NCBI RefSeq assembly: GCF_001663175.1
Contig: NZ_CP016033.1
Coordinates: forward strand, 1,736,001-1,800,000
Direction: 5' to 3'
DNA from: Erythrobacter neustonensis
Lineage (GTDB): Bacteria; Pseudomonadota; Alphaproteobacteria; Sphingomonadales; Sphingomonadaceae
Length of the DNA stretch: 64,000 nt
This document shows, in pieces, positions 33,025 through 43,220 of this stretch (the first letter of the stretch is position 1; every line of letters begins with the position of its first letter). The position numbers and the translations under genes were made by a program. The notes under the pieces are model-generated. The model was given only the letters and a program-made list of their open reading frames with translations. It was not told the origin of the DNA and ran no database searches.

Positions 33025-34389
33025 ATGCGTAAATCCACCATCGCCGCGCTTGCCGGAGCGCTGCTGGCGTCCGCCTGCGCGCCGGCGTTGCGCGAGGCGC
33101 CGCTTGCAACCGCGGCATCCGCGCCCGCGCAGTGGCGCACGCCGCTGGCGGTGACCGCTCCGGTCGAGGCGGACTGGTGGCGCGGGTTTGGCGACGTGCA
33201 ATTGTCCGCGCTGGTCGAACGCGCGCGTGCGAACAACCCCGATGTGCAGCTTGCCGCCGCGCGGGTCGAGGAAGCGCGCGCGACCGAAGCCGGATCGCGC
33301 GCGCTGCTGCTGCCGACCCTCGGCGCAGGGCTCGACGGCGGGGCCCGGCGCGAGGTCAGCCCGTTCGGGCGCGGGCAGGAATCGCTGGTCGCACAGCCCG
33401 CCTTCCGCGCAAGTTACGAAATCGACCTGTTCGGCAAGAACGCCGCGCGGATCGACGCGGCCGAGGCCACCACCGCCTCGCGCGCCGCCGAGGAAGAGGC
33501 CGCGCGCCTGTCGGTCACTGCCGCCACCGCGAGCGGTTACATCACGCTGCTCGCGCTCGACGCGCGGTTGGTGGTGCTGGGCGAGACGGTGACCGCGCGC
33601 GCGCAGGCGCTCAAATTCGCGCGCGACCGGGCGGAGGTCGGCTACACATCGCAGCTTGAATTGCGGCAGGCCGAAGCCGAATACGAAGCGGCGGTGCAAC
33701 TGATCCCGCAGATCAAGGCGCAGATCGCGCGGCAGGAAAATGCGCTCGCCGTGCTGACCGGCGAATTGCCCGGCGCGATTGCGCGCGGCGGGCGGCTTAG
33801 CGATCTCGACATGCCTGCGCCGCCGCAGGTGCTCCCGTCCGAGCTGCTGCGCCGCCGGCCCGATATCGCCGCCGCCGAATACCGCATTGCCGCTGCTGAT
33901 GCGCAGATGCGCGCCGCGCGCGCGCAGTTCATGCCGTCGATCAACTTGGCTGCCAATGCGGGTCTGGCGATTTCCGACCTGCTGGCGAACCCGATCAGCG
34001 TCTGGTCGCTGGGCGGCAGCATCCTTGCCCCGATCTTTCAGGGCGGACGCCTGACCGCGCAGCTCGACGGCGCCACCGCACAGCGCGATCAGGCCGCGTG
34101 GGCTTACCGTTCGGCGGTGCTCAATGCCTTCCGCGAGGTCGAGGACCGTATGGCGGTGTTTGCCAATCTGGCTGAACAGGAGCGTTCCCAGCGCGCCCAG
34201 CGCGCCGCGGTCGCCGATGCGCTGCGGCATGCAGGCAATCGTTACCGCGCAGGCTACACCGCCTATATCGAACAGGTCGATGCACAGCGCGCATTGCTGG
34301 GGGTCGATCTGTCGCTGATCCAGACCCGCGCGGACGAGCTGACGACGCTGGTGGGGCTGTATCAGGCGGTCGGCGGCGCGCCGCAGTAA
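33025..34389 (+). CDS. NodT-family outer-membrane efflux lipoprotein
   Basis: The 454-aa protein begins with a lipoprotein signal (MRKSTIAALAGALLASAC, lipobox LASAC, C18). The OEP family marks follow: WWRGFGDVQLSALVERARANNPD, then SYEIDLFGKNAARIDAAEA, GYTSQLELRQAEAEYE, RRRPDIAAAEYRIAAADAQ and AQFMPSINLAA. It forms a TolC-like trimeric duct in the outer membrane. GGGGAG lies 6 bases before the ATG. It completes the tripartite pump with the two genes before it. Confidence 0.9.
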   Translation: MRKSTIAALAGALLASACAPALREAPLATAASAPAQWRTPLAVTAPVEADWWRGFGDVQLSALVERARANNPDVQLAAARVEEARATEAGSRALLLPTLGAGLDGGARREVSPFGRGQESLVAQPAFRASYEIDLFGKNAARIDAAEATTASRAAEEEAARLSVTAATASGYITLLALDARLVVLGETVTARAQALKFARDRAEVGYTSQLELRQAEAEYEAAVQLIPQIKAQIARQENALAVLTGELPGAIARGGRLSDLDMPAPPQVLPSELLRRRPDIAAAEYRIAAADAQMRAARAQFMPSINLAANAGLAISDLLANPISVWSLGGSILAPIFQGGRLTAQLDGATAQRDQAAWAYRSAVLNAFREVEDRMAVFANLAEQERSQRAQRAAVADALRHAGNRYRAGYTAYIEQVDAQRALLGVDLSLIQTRADELTTLVGLYQAVGGAPQ

Positions 34390-34475
34390 GGCGTTCGCAA
34401 CACCCTTGGCATTTGGCGACGATCCGGCATATCGCTTGCCGATAGAAAACGTCACGAGACAGGGGAAATTCGGGG

Positions 34476-35579
34476 ATGTTGAAGGGAACGCGCGTCGCGC
34501 GTAACGTTGGCGTATGGGCGCTGCGCGTCCTCGCCGCGGTGCTGATCGCCGGATCGCTGGCCAGCGCCACGCGGTTCGAACAATGGTGGATCAGGGTGTG
34601 GGATTTCCCGCGGCTCCAGATATTCATTGCGATGCTGGTGCTGCTGGTGCTGACAGCGCTGTTCGACCGCAAGACCCGCCCGTGGTTGCCACTGGCGCTG
34701 GCGGCCTGCGCGGGCTGGCAGGCCTATCGCATCTTCCCGCACAGCTTCCTCGCTCCCACCGAAGTCGCCTCGGCCGATGCGCGCAGCAAGGACGCCTCGT
34801 GCCTGCGGGTGTTCGCCTTCAACGTGTTGCAAGACAATCGCGATTATGCCGCCGCGCTCGAACTGATCCGCGAGGAAAGGCCCGACATCCTGCTTTTGAC
34901 CGAGACCGATGCGGCATGGGCCGAAGCGCTGGAACCCGTGCTGAAGGCCTATCCGCACCGGCTCGACCGGCCACTGCCCAACACCTACGGCATGATGTTC
35001 GCCTCGCGCTTCCCGATGTCGGACGCGGCGATCCGCGATCTGGCGAAGCCCGATACGCCTTCGGTGATGGCAACGCTGAAAATCGATGGTCAGGCGGTGC
35101 GCTTCTTCGGCATCCATCCGCACCCGCCGCGGCCCGGCAGCGACACCGATGAACGCGATTACGAATTGCTGAAAGTCGGCAAGCTGCTCGAACAGGAACG
35201 GCGTCCGGTGCTGGTGCTGGGCGATTTCAACGATGTTGCCTGGTCGAACACGTCGGAACTGTTCAAGAAGACCGCGCGCCTGCTCGATCCGCGGATCGGG
35301 CGGGGCAGCTATGCCACTTTCCCGTCGAACATGATCTGGCTGGCATGGCCGCTCGACCATGTGTTCGTGAGCGAGCATTTCCTGCTGAAGGACATGCGGG
35401 TGCTGCGCGATGTGGGATCGGATCACCGTGCGATCGTCAGCGACCTGTGCCTCGACCCCTCGCGCGCAAAGGCGGTGAACGACACCCCCGAAAAGGCCGA
35501 CGCGGGCGACCGCGAAGATACGCAGGACATTTCGCAGGATTACGTCGAGGCGAGACAGGAAAAAGCCGCCGGTAACTGA
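34476..35579 (+). CDS. Endonuclease/exonuclease/phosphatase-family membrane protein
   Basis: The 367-aa protein has three N-terminal TM segments (about 13-30, 48-62 and 70-90) and an EEP domain (about 110-335): FAFNVLQDNRDY, DILLLTETDAAWAEAL (metal-binding E), RFFGIHPHPPRPG, LVLGDFNDVAWSN (D/N catalytic pair), LDHVFVS and GSDHRAIVSDL (catalytic D-H). The family cleaves phosphodiesters of nucleic acids, sphingolipids or phosphoinositides. The membrane-anchored form with the domain outside is common in sphingomonads. A strong terminator overlaps its stop codon. Confidence 0.85.
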   Translation: MLKGTRVARNVGVWALRVLAAVLIAGSLASATRFEQWWIRVWDFPRLQIFIAMLVLLVLTALFDRKTRPWLPLALAACAGWQAYRIFPHSFLAPTEVASADARSKDASCLRVFAFNVLQDNRDYAAALELIREERPDILLLTETDAAWAEALEPVLKAYPHRLDRPLPNTYGMMFASRFPMSDAAIRDLAKPDTPSVMATLKIDGQAVRFFGIHPHPPRPGSDTDERDYELLKVGKLLEQERRPVLVLGDFNDVAWSNTSELFKKTARLLDPRIGRGSYATFPSNMIWLAWPLDHVFVSEHFLLKDMRVLRDVGSDHRAIVSDLCLDPSRAKAVNDTPEKADAGDREDTQDISQDYVEARQEKAAGN

Positions 35580-35598
35580 ACTTGCAGTCACCGGCGGC
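35565..35598. terminator. Terminator-like hairpin between convergent genes
   Basis: GCCGCCGGT-AACTG and CAGT-CACCGGCGGC form a long GC-rich stem with a 6-base loop. It spans the stop of the EEP gene and lies 22 bp from the end of the convergent catalase gene; followed by GTTT on the plus strand and TTTT on the minus strand. Confidence 0.65.
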
Positions 35599-35619
35599 GT
35601 TTCGTCCTGTCAGGCGGCG

Positions 35620-37785
35620 TTACGCCAGATCGCGGACCTTGGGTTCGCGGTGCCAGTGGCGGATCGCGCCGGTCTTCATGAAGTCCTCGGGATCGACGAT
35701 ACCGTCGTCGGGCTCGATATTGGCCTTGGGCAGCAGGTGCTTGCGCGTGCCTCCGCAGGCGCCGATCGTCTTGCAGTGGAACCATGCATCGGCAAACCAC
35801 GCCACCGCGCCGACATCCTGCGCGAGCTTTTCGGCGCGTTCGGGCATCAGGATCGCGACGACCGCATCGAACATCACCGAAGGCGTGCCCGCAAGCTGAC
35901 CATCGGCCTTTAGCGTGCCGCCCTTGACCTTCAGCGGCCCGATCTTGGGCGCGACGAGGAAGCTGGTTCCGCCCGCCTTTTCGATATCGGCGACCAGCGT
36001 GTCGATCGTCTCCTTGTTCGATCCTTCGTCGAACAGGATGCCGACCTTGCGTCCTTCAAGCGTCGCCTTGGCGTTCTTCTGGATCGACAGCGCATCCGAC
36101 GTGCCCAGATCGACCGGCTCCTTGGCAGCCTTGGCCTTCTTTGGCAGATCGATGCCGAGCCCTTCGGCCACGCGCTTGGCCAGATCCTCGTCGATATTGC
36201 GCAGGCGAGCGATGACCGCCGTCGGGATATGCGGGATCGACACCTTCGACAATTCGAACACGATCGCCGATGCGATATGCGCCTGCTCGTTTTCGGTCTG
36301 CGAAAGGTAGAACATCCGCGCTTGGCTGTAGTGATCGGCGAAAGTTTCCGGGCGCACGCGCAGCTTCTCGGTCGGATCGTTGCGCTCGCCGTTCTCGCGG
36401 AACGAGCTGAAACCGGTTTCAGGGCAGGCGCGAGGGCCGCCGTCCTCACCGGCCTGCGCCAGCGTATTGGGTTCGTAATTGGCGCGGCCCTTGGGCACCA
36501 GCGTCTGCATCATTCCATCGCGCTGCATGTTGTGGAACGGGCACTTGGGCGCGTTGATCGGGATCTGGTGGAAGTTGGTGGTTCCCAGCCGCGACTTCTG
36601 CGTGTCGAGATAACTGAACAGGCGGCCCTGGAGCAGCGGATCGTTGGAAAAGTCGATGCCTGGCAGGATGTTGGTCGGCAGAAACGCAACCTGCTCGGTT
36701 TCGGCGAAGAAATTGTCGACGTTGCGGTTCAGCGTCATGCGGCCGATCACCTCGACCGGGATTTCCTCTTCAGGAATCAGCTTGGTCGCATCGAGCACGT
36801 CATAGGGCTGTTTCGCCGCCCAGGCCTCGTCGAAGATCTGCACGCCCAGATCCCATTGCGGGAAATCGCCCGCGTCGATCGCTTCCCACAGGTCGCGGCG
36901 GTGGAAGTCGGGGTCGGCCCCGGCGATCTTCACCGCTTCGTCCCAAGTCGTGCTCTGGAGGCCGAGCACGGGCTTCCAGTGGAACTTCACGAAGCGGCCT
37001 TCGCCCTCTGCATTGATGAAGCGGAAGGTGTGAACGCCGAAGCCTTCGATCATCCGTAGCGAGCGCGGGATGCCGCGGTCGGACATCGCCCACATCACCA
37101 TATGCATGGTTTCGGGCATCAGGCTGACGAAATCCCAGAAGGTGTCGTGCGCGCTGGCGGCCTGCGGATAGCCGCGATCGGCCTCCATCTTCACGCTGTG
37201 GACGAGATCGGGGAACTTGATCGCATCCTGAATGAAGAACACCGGGATGTTGTTGCCGACCAGATCCCAGTTGCCTTCCTGGGTATAGAGCTTGACCGCA
37301 AACCCGCGGACATCGCGCGGGGTGTCGACGCTGCCCGCGCCGCCCGCGACGGTCGAGAAGCGGACGAAGACGGGGCAAGTGGTGCCGACTTCCTGGAACA
37401 GTCCGGCGCGGGTCCATTCGGGGATCGCGCGGGTGACTTCAAAGGTGCCATGCGCGCCCGATCCGCGCGCGTGGACGATGCGCTCGGGGATGCGTTCATG
37501 GTCGAAATGGAAGATCTTCTCGCGCAGCACGAAATCTTCGAGCAGCGTCGGGCCGCGCGTCCCTGCACGCAGCGAATTCTGATTGTCCGCAATGCGGTGG
37601 CCGTGGTTGTCGGTCAGATGAGCGGGGCCATCCGAATGGTCGCCGTCAGCGGCGATATCCTGATGCAGTTCGCCCGCATTGCCGGTGTTGTCGGTGAAGG
37701 CCGCCGAGCCCTGGCCCTGCTGGTGATCGCGCAGCGCGTTGCCGGTTGCAGGCGATGTATCGGCGGGGGTGGGTTTGCGGGCCAT
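35620..37785 (-). CDS. katE: Large-subunit monofunctional catalase (HPII/KatE type)
   Basis: The 721-aa protein is the long clade-2 catalase type. It has catalytic His105 in [12 protein letters not shown], the [11 protein letters not shown] region, and [23 protein letters not shown]-terminal flavodoxin/glutaminase-like domain (from about residue 590) includes [11 protein letters not shown] and [12 protein letters not shown]. It breaks down H2O2. The ATG at 37785 is chosen because it precedes the N-terminal extension typical of KatE, with GAGG 9 bases upstream; an in-frame extension to 37917 lies across a terminator. It follows a DUF2383 gene on the same strand, probably as part of a stress regulon. 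Confidence 0.95.
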   Translation of the reverse strand: MARKPTPADTSPATGNALRDHQQGQGSAAFTDNTGNAGELHQDIAADGDHSDGPAHLTDNHGHRIADNQNSLRAGTRGPTLLEDFVLREKIFHFDHERIPERIVHARGSGAHGTFEVTRAIPEWTRAGLFQEVGTTCPVFVRFSTVAGGAGSVDTPRDVRGFAVKLYTQEGNWDLVGNNIPVFFIQDAIKFPDLVHSVKMEADRGYPQAASAHDTFWDFVSLMPETMHMVMWAMSDRGIPRSLRMIEGFGVHTFRFINAEGEGRFVKFHWKPVLGLQSTTWDEAVKIAGADPDFHRRDLWEAIDAGDFPQWDLGVQIFDEAWAAKQPYDVLDATKLIPEEEIPVEVIGRMTLNRNVDNFFAETEQVAFLPTNILPGIDFSNDPLLQGRLFSYLDTQKSRLGTTNFHQIPINAPKCPFHNMQRDGMMQTLVPKGRANYEPNTLAQAGEDGGPRACPETGFSSFRENGERNDPTEKLRVRPETFADHYSQARMFYLSQTENEQAHIASAIVFELSKVSIPHIPTAVIARLRNIDEDLAKRVAEGLGIDLPKKAKAAKEPVDLGTSDALSIQKNAKATLEGRKVGILFDEGSNKETIDTLVADIEKAGGTSFLVAPKIGPLKVKGGTLKADGQLAGTPSVMFDAVVAILMPERAEKLAQDVGAVAWFADAWFHCKTIGACGGTRKHLLPKANIEPDDGIVDPEDFMKTGAIRHWHREPKVRDLA

Positions 37786-37806
37786 GATGGGTATCCTCGA
37801 AGCGGT

Positions 37807-37854
37807 AAAAAGGAAAAACCCGGCAGCGCGGCGGGTTGGCGCTGCGCTGCCGGG
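37807..37854 (-). terminator. Rho-independent terminator after the DUF2383 gene
   Basis: On the minus strand an 11-bp stem CCCGGCAGCGC / GCGCTGCCGGG (37844-37854 and 37819-37829) is followed by TTTTTCCTTTTT. It sits between the DUF2383 gene and katE, so katE expression depends on readthrough or a promoter hidden here. Confidence 0.85.
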
Positions 37855-37861
37855 CGGTAAA

Positions 37862-38299
37862 TCAGTCGTACTGGTCGGCGAGACGATCGGCCATGCGCTC
37901 GCCTTCGCGGATTTCATTCAGTGCGGTCTGCACGACGGTGCGCGTGGTCGGATCAAGGTCGGTGGCCTTGAGCACTTCCTCGAACTTCTCGGCAAGGTAG
38001 TCTTCGCCTTCCTCGACGCGGTTCACCGCAACCTTGTCGCCGTTGGCGAAGAGGTCGGTGAGGTCCATCCATAGACGGTGGAGGCCGCCGGTCGCGGTGC
38101 CCTTGGTGACGAGGTTGCCGCCCAGACGGGTCAGTTCGGCATTCAGCGTATCGAGCGTCTTCTGGCGCTTGGCGGCCTGTTCCGACAGGATGCGCTTCAG
38201 TTCGGGCGACTTGGCGGTTTCGCCGGCCTTGCGATAGCCTTCGACCGAATCGTAGGTCGTGTCGATCAGCGTTTCGAGCGAAGTGGTGTCGAATTTCAT
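37862..38299 (-). CDS. DUF2383 / PA2169 four-helix-bundle protein
   Basis: The 145-aa helical protein matches the PA2169/DUF2383 family, ferritin-like four-helix bundles with conserved acidic residues: TLIDTTYDSVEGYRKAGETA, FEQ-like LKRILSEQAAKRQKTL, VNRVEEGEDYLAEKFEEVL and NEIREGERMADRL. Function is not established; it is associated with stress responses. It lies directly upstream of katE on the same strand. A GGAAC box upstream resembles the -35 of general-stress sigma factors. Confidence 0.8.
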   Translation of the reverse strand: MKFDTTSLETLIDTTYDSVEGYRKAGETAKSPELKRILSEQAAKRQKTLDTLNAELTRLGGNLVTKGTATGGLHRLWMDLTDLFANGDKVAVNRVEEGEDYLAEKFEEVLKATDLDPTTRTVVQTALNEIREGERMADRLADQYD

Positions 38300-38350
38300 G
38301 GCAGTTCCTTCATGCGTTGGCGCCGGATCTGTGTCCGGCTGTGCCCACTC

Positions 38351-38376
38351 AAGCAGGGTCGAGGCGATGATGTTCC
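38351..38376 (-). promoter_or_regulatory. Possible EcfG-type general-stress promoter
   Basis: On the minus strand GGAAC (38372-38376) is followed by 17 bases and GCTT, close to the GGAAC-N16/17-CGTT consensus of alphaproteobacterial EcfG promoters. It is 52 bp from the DUF2383 start. The -10 match is partial (3 of 4), so this is tentative. Confidence 0.3.
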
Positions 38377-38535
38377 ACCGGGTGCGGGCAAATTGCCGCG
38401 ATGTGTTTTCTTCACGGCAGGATGTGCGGGATTGCAGTCGCTTGCTCTCACACGGTGCACATCAGAGCGTATCCGCCCGCGCATGCGCGGAACTCTGCGG
38501 CACATCGCGCGCTTCTGTAGGCAAAGGAGATCGGT

Positions 38536-39038
<503 letters not shown>

Positions 39039-39042
<4 letters not shown>

Positions 39043-40025
39043 AACCCTTCGCCTACACCCGCGCCGGTTCGCTCGCCGAGATTTCGCAGCACACCGGCGA
39101 TGCCTCAGCGATGTTGATCGCCGGCGGCACCAACCTGATCGATCTGATGAAATTGCAGGTCGAAACCCCTGAAACGCTGTGCGACATTTCGCGCGTCGGG
39201 CTGACCGATATCGCAGACACCGACGATGGCGGGCTGACGATCGGCGCACTCGTCACCAACACCGATACCGCGGTGCACGAACGCGTGCGCAAGGATTATC
39301 CGGTGCTGTCGCGCGCGATCCTTGCCGGCGCGACACAGCAGCTGCGCAACAAGGCAACCACCGGCGGCAACCTGTGCCAGCGCACGCGCTGCTTTTATTT
39401 CACCAACCTCGACCAGCCGTGCAACAAGCGCGAGCCCGGTTCGGGTTGCGGCGCGATCGAGGGCATTGCCAAGCTGCACGCAATCCTCGGTACAAGCGAT
39501 CAATGCATCGCCACCTATCCAGGCGATATGGCGGTGGCACTCACGGTGCTGGGCGCATCGGTCGAGATCACGGGCGCAGACGGCGCCGAGCGCAGCGTTC
39601 CCGTGGCCGATTTTCACCTGCTGCCCGGCAATACGCCGTGGCGTGAAAACGTGCTTGAGGACGGCGACGTTATCACCGCGGTCACGCTGCCCCCGCCGGT
39701 GGCGGGCCGACAGATCTATCGCAAGGTGCGCGAACGCTCGTCCTATGCCTTTGCGCTGGTGTCGGTCGCGGCGATCATCGACATGGAGGACGGGAAGATC
39801 GCGCGCGCCGATCTCGCCTTTGGCGGGCTGGCGCACAAGCCGTGGCACGATCAGCGCCTCGGCGAACTGCTGGTGGGCGAAGCGCCGAGCGCAGGCCTGT
39901 TCGACAAGGCCGCCGATCTCCTGCTCGAAGACGCGCGCGGCTATGGCGAGAACGACTTCAAGATCCCCCTGACACGCCGGACGCTCCGTGCCGTGCTCGA
40001 AGATGCGACGGGAATGACAACATGA
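39039..40025 (+). CDS. paoB: PaoB-type FAD-binding subunit of aldehyde oxidase
   Basis: The 328-aa protein has the FAD site (AMLIAGGTNLIDLMKL), the TTGGNLCQRTRCFYF segment and CNKREPGSGCGAIEG. The cysteine-rich insert is the feature that gives PaoB an additional [4Fe-4S] cluster. The C-terminal domain (RKVRERSSYAFALVSVAAII) is intact. It overlaps paoA and paoC by 4 bp each. It forms the PaoABC heterotrimer, which oxidises aromatic and other aldehydes to acids. Confidence 0.9.
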
Positions 40026-42214
40026 TGATCGCCCACGAAAAGCAGGACAAGCCCGACAACGCCAATCGGCTGGACGGGATGAAGCAGGGCGTGCTGGGCA
40101 AGCCCGTGTCGCGGCTCGACGGGCTCGCCAAGGTCACCGGCACCGCGCTTTATGCCGCCGAATATCCGGTGCAGGATTGCGCCGAGGGCGTGCTCATCAC
40201 CGCCACGATTACGCGCGGCGTGGTCAACGCGATCGACAAGAAAGCCGCGCTGGCGATGCCCGGCGTGATCGCGGTGATCGACGATCCGCGTCTTACCACG
40301 CGCGCCGCGCAAGGCACCGCCGACGAAGCCCCGCAACAGAACCCGGCCCGCGTGGATTACTGGGGCCAGCCGATCGCGCTGGTCGTCGCCGAAACCTTTG
40401 AACAGGCGCGGCATGCGGCAAAGCATATCGTCGTCGACTACGGCGAGGAGATCAATCCGCCGCTCGACCCCGAAACCGCCAAGACCGAAGAACAGACCGA
40501 AGAAACGATCAGCCAGGGCGATCTGGACGCAGCGATGCGCGATGCCGCGCACAGCGTCGATGTGACGATCCGGACCAAGGGCCACGCGTCTGCCGCAATG
40601 GAACCGCACGCCGCGATCGCCAGCTGGGACGGCGATGATCTGACGGTGCACGCATCGCTCCAGATGCTCAATTACAACATCACCGAACTTGCGGACGCAC
40701 TGGGCATCCGCGAACAGCACATCCGCTTGATCGCGCGCTATGTCGGCGGCGGGTTCGGATCGAAACTGGGGGTGAGCGAGGAAGTCGTCGCCGCCGCGAT
40801 CGCAGCCGAGCAGATCGGCCGCCCGGTGCGGGTGGTGATGACCCGCCAGCAGGTCTTCGAAACGATCATGCGCCGCTCGGAAAGCAAGCAACGCCTGCGG
40901 CTCGCCGTCGATGCGGCCGGAAAGATGACCGGATTCGGCCACCATGCGCTGGTGAGCAACCTGCCGGGTGAGGATTTTGCCGAACCGATCCTCCAATCCT
41001 CGCACTTCCTCTATGCGGGCGAAAACCGCGAGCTGAAGCTCGAATTGGCGCGCGTCCACATGATGACCGCAGGCTCGGTGCGCGCGCCGGGCGAAGCCGT
41101 GGGGATGCCCGCGCTCGAGGTTGCGATGGACATGCTCGCCGAAAGATCCGGGATCGACCCGGTCAAGCTGCGCCTGATGAACATTCCGGACAAGGACCCC
41201 GAAAAGGGCATTCCCTTCTCCAGCCATACGCTCGCCGATTGTCTCAATCAGGGCGCCGAAGCGTTCGGCTGGAACAAGACGATCCGCACCCCCCGCCACA
41301 CCCGCGAGGGCGAATGGTGGGTCGGCACCGGCATGGCGAGCGCGGCGCGCGTCCACAACGTGATGGAAGCCAAGGCGCGCGTGACGCTGAAAGCCGATGG
41401 GACGGCGGTGGTCGAAACCGACATGACCGATATCGGCACCGGCACCTATACCATCGCCGCGCAGGTCGTGGGCGAAATGCTGGGCCTTGCGCCCGACCGC
41501 GTGCTGGTCGACCTCGGCGACAGCCGCCATCCGCGCGGGCCAGGCTCGGGCGGAAGCTGGGGCGCGCCCTCGATCGGCTCGGCGCTCTATGTCGCTTGCA
41601 AGGCGATCCGCGAGGAACTGGCTGAGCGGCTCGGCGTCGACGAACCCGAACTGGCGCTGCGCGACGGCAAGGCGGCAAGCGGCACCAGCCTCGTCGAAGT
41701 GCTGGACGGCAAGGATATCGCCAAGATCGGCCATTACGAACCCGGTGCGATTGCCGAAGATTTCACCGCTTCGGGCTTCGGTGCGTTCTTTGCGCAGGTG
41801 CGCGTCAATCACTTCACCGGCGAAACGCGGGTCGATCGGATGCTCGGCGCGTTCGGGTTCGGCCGGGTGCTCAATGACAAGACTGCGCGCTCGCAATGCC
41901 TTGGCGGGATCACGTGGAGCATCGGCACCGCGCTGACCGAAGCGCTGGAGTTCGATGGCCGCGATGGCCACCTCGTCAACCGCGATCTTGCGGAATACCA
42001 CGTCCCGGTAAACCGCGACGTTCCGGAACTCGATGTCATCATGGTCGAGGAACGCGACGGAGCGGCCAGTCCGATCCAGGCCAAGGGCATCGGCGAGCTT
42101 GGGATGTGCGGCGGCGCTGCCGCGATCGCCAACGCGATCTACAATGCCAGCGGCGCGCGGGTGCTCGAATTTCCGATGACGCCCGACCGCGTGATCGCGG
42201 CGATGCCCGACTGA
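40022..42214 (+). CDS. paoC: PaoC-type molybdopterin-binding subunit of aldehyde oxidase
   Basis: The 730-aa catalytic subunit has GKPVSRLDGLAKVTGTALYAAEY at the start, RYVGGGFGSKLG, AGSVRAPGEAVGMPALEVAMD, TDIGTGTYTIAAQVVGE and the active-site glutamate in AKGIGELGMCGGAAAIANAI. These are the molybdenum-hydroxylase signatures; the cofactor is the cytosine dinucleotide form in this group. No XdhC/PaoD chaperone gene is nearby, so it must be elsewhere. Two adjacent ATGs (40022, 40025) are possible starts. Confidence 0.9.
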   Translation: MMIAHEKQDKPDNANRLDGMKQGVLGKPVSRLDGLAKVTGTALYAAEYPVQDCAEGVLITATITRGVVNAIDKKAALAMPGVIAVIDDPRLTTRAAQGTADEAPQQNPARVDYWGQPIALVVAETFEQARHAAKHIVVDYGEEINPPLDPETAKTEEQTEETISQGDLDAAMRDAAHSVDVTIRTKGHASAAMEPHAAIASWDGDDLTVHASLQMLNYNITELADALGIREQHIRLIARYVGGGFGSKLGVSEEVVAAAIAAEQIGRPVRVVMTRQQVFETIMRRSESKQRLRLAVDAAGKMTGFGHHALVSNLPGEDFAEPILQSSHFLYAGENRELKLELARVHMMTAGSVRAPGEAVGMPALEVAMDMLAERSGIDPVKLRLMNIPDKDPEKGIPFSSHTLADCLNQGAEAFGWNKTIRTPRHTREGEWWVGTGMASAARVHNVMEAKARVTLKADGTAVVETDMTDIGTGTYTIAAQVVGEMLGLAPDRVLVDLGDSRHPRGPGSGGSWGAPSIGSALYVACKAIREELAERLGVDEPELALRDGKAASGTSLVEVLDGKDIAKIGHYEPGAIAEDFTASGFGAFFAQVRVNHFTGETRVDRMLGAFGFGRVLNDKTARSQCLGGITWSIGTALTEALEFDGRDGHLVNRDLAEYHVPVNRDVPELDVIMVEERDGAASPIQAKGIGELGMCGGAAAIANAIYNASGARVLEFPMTPDRVIAAMPD

Positions 42215-42221
42215 TTCCGGC

Positions 42222-42245
42222 GAGGGGGCGGCCTTGCGCCCCCTC
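42222..42245. terminator. Hairpin between convergent paoC and luxR-type gene
   Basis: GAGGGGGCG and CGCCCCCTC pair around a 6-base loop in the 39-bp gap between the two stop codons. No T-run follows, so termination may be inefficient or Rho-aided. Confidence 0.5.
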
Positions 42246-42253
42246 TCACCCGG

Positions 42254-43063
42254 TCAGGGTGCGCCCGGCCCGATATAGCCGAGCTGGCTGGCGCGGAACA
42301 CCGATTGCGCGCGGTTGACCGCGTTCAGCCGTTCGCACGCGCGGGTGATGTGGTAGCGCACACCGGCATGGCTGCAGCCCAGAATGATGCTGATCTCGTA
42401 ATCGGTCTTGCCCTGCGCGATCCAGCTCAGGCACTCGACCTCGCGTGGGCTCAACTGGCACGCGGGCGGAAGATAGCGTGTGTCGCGACACAACCCGACA
42501 TAGCCGCGCACGAACCGCCGGATCGCGGGCGCCAGCGTATCGGGCAGGGTATCGAAGACATCGTCGAGGCCCGCGGCAGGATCGGCTGCGCTGAGGACCG
42601 CTGCCCCGATCTGGCCGAACGGCAGGTGGACGGGCACCACGATCGCGGCAGCAAAGCCGGTGCGGGCGGCAAAATCGCCCTGCGATCCGCGCGCGGGCAG
42701 GGGATCTGCCCAGATCCCGCGTACGCCGCTGCCATCGATTAGGAACGGCTCGCTCTCCATCCGGCAAGCGCGCAGCACCGGGTTGTGGAGCGCACGCTCG
42801 CGGCATTGCCAGGGGGCAAGCGTGTCCTCGTCCCAGCCGAACACCGCGGAATTGAGCGCCGCGCCCGAGGCATCGACCATCGGTGCAAGGCTCGACAGAT
42901 CATCCCACAGCATCAGCCGCAGACCCAGCCGCCGAACCTCGCGTGCAAGACCGAGCGCTGCGGGAAGGATCGCCGCACGGTCGCGGACCGTGACCAGATC
43001 GATCAGCGCCCGCGGATCGGGTGCGCGATCGAAACGATGCAGTTCGAGAACATTGGTGGCCAA
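42254..43063 (-). CDS. LuxR-type regulator with autoinducer-binding-like domain (LuxR solo)
   Basis: With a TTG start at 43063 (GGGAG 7-8 bases upstream) the protein is 269 aa. The N-terminal two-thirds resemble the ligand domain of LuxR/QscR proteins (LGLAREVRRLGLRLMLWDDL; FAAAIVVPVHLPFGQIGAAVLS). The C-terminal GerE helix-turn-helix is clear: LSPREVECLSWIAQGKTDYEISIILG, then SHAGVRYHITRACERL. No luxI-type synthase is in the window, so it is a solo. It is divergent from the XRE/ScfR gene and convergent with paoC. It may sense an aldehyde-related ligand or a foreign signal. Confidence 0.75.
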   Translation of the reverse strand: MATNVLELHRFDRAPDPRALIDLVTVRDRAAILPAALGLAREVRRLGLRLMLWDDLSSLAPMVDASGAALNSAVFGWDEDTLAPWQCRERALHNPVLRACRMESEPFLIDGSGVRGIWADPLPARGSQGDFAARTGFAAAIVVPVHLPFGQIGAAVLSAADPAAGLDDVFDTLPDTLAPAIRRFVRGYVGLCRDTRYLPPACQLSPREVECLSWIAQGKTDYEISIILGCSHAGVRYHITRACERLNAVNRAQSVFRASQLGYIGPGAP

Positions 43064-43175
43064 TTCGCATCTCCCGTGGCGCCATACGGCAGGTGGAGGG
43101 ATCAGACCGGAGCGCAACCGCGCTTCCGCAGGACCGGAAGACTTGCGCAAGCGCGGCGACGAGTCCAATGCAATG

Positions 43176-43207
43176 TTGCAAATTTGCAAAGCGCAACTTT
43201 GCAAAGT
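43176..43207. promoter_or_regulatory. TTTGCAAA boxes upstream of the ScfR-type regulator
   Basis: TTGCAAA (43176-43182), TTTGCAAA (43183-43190) and AACTTTGCAAAGT (43195-43207) lie 14-45 bp before the XRE gene. The last matches the AAAACTTTGCAAA motif described for RamB, a member of the same regulator family. This points to autoregulation and possibly control of the divergent luxR-type gene. Confidence 0.65.
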
Positions 43208-43220
43208 GGGAGACTGCCTC

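Noticed and set aside
42254..43063. Complete LuxR/LuxI quorum-sensing pair
   Set aside because: No autoinducer synthase gene is adjacent or elsewhere in the window; only the regulator is present.
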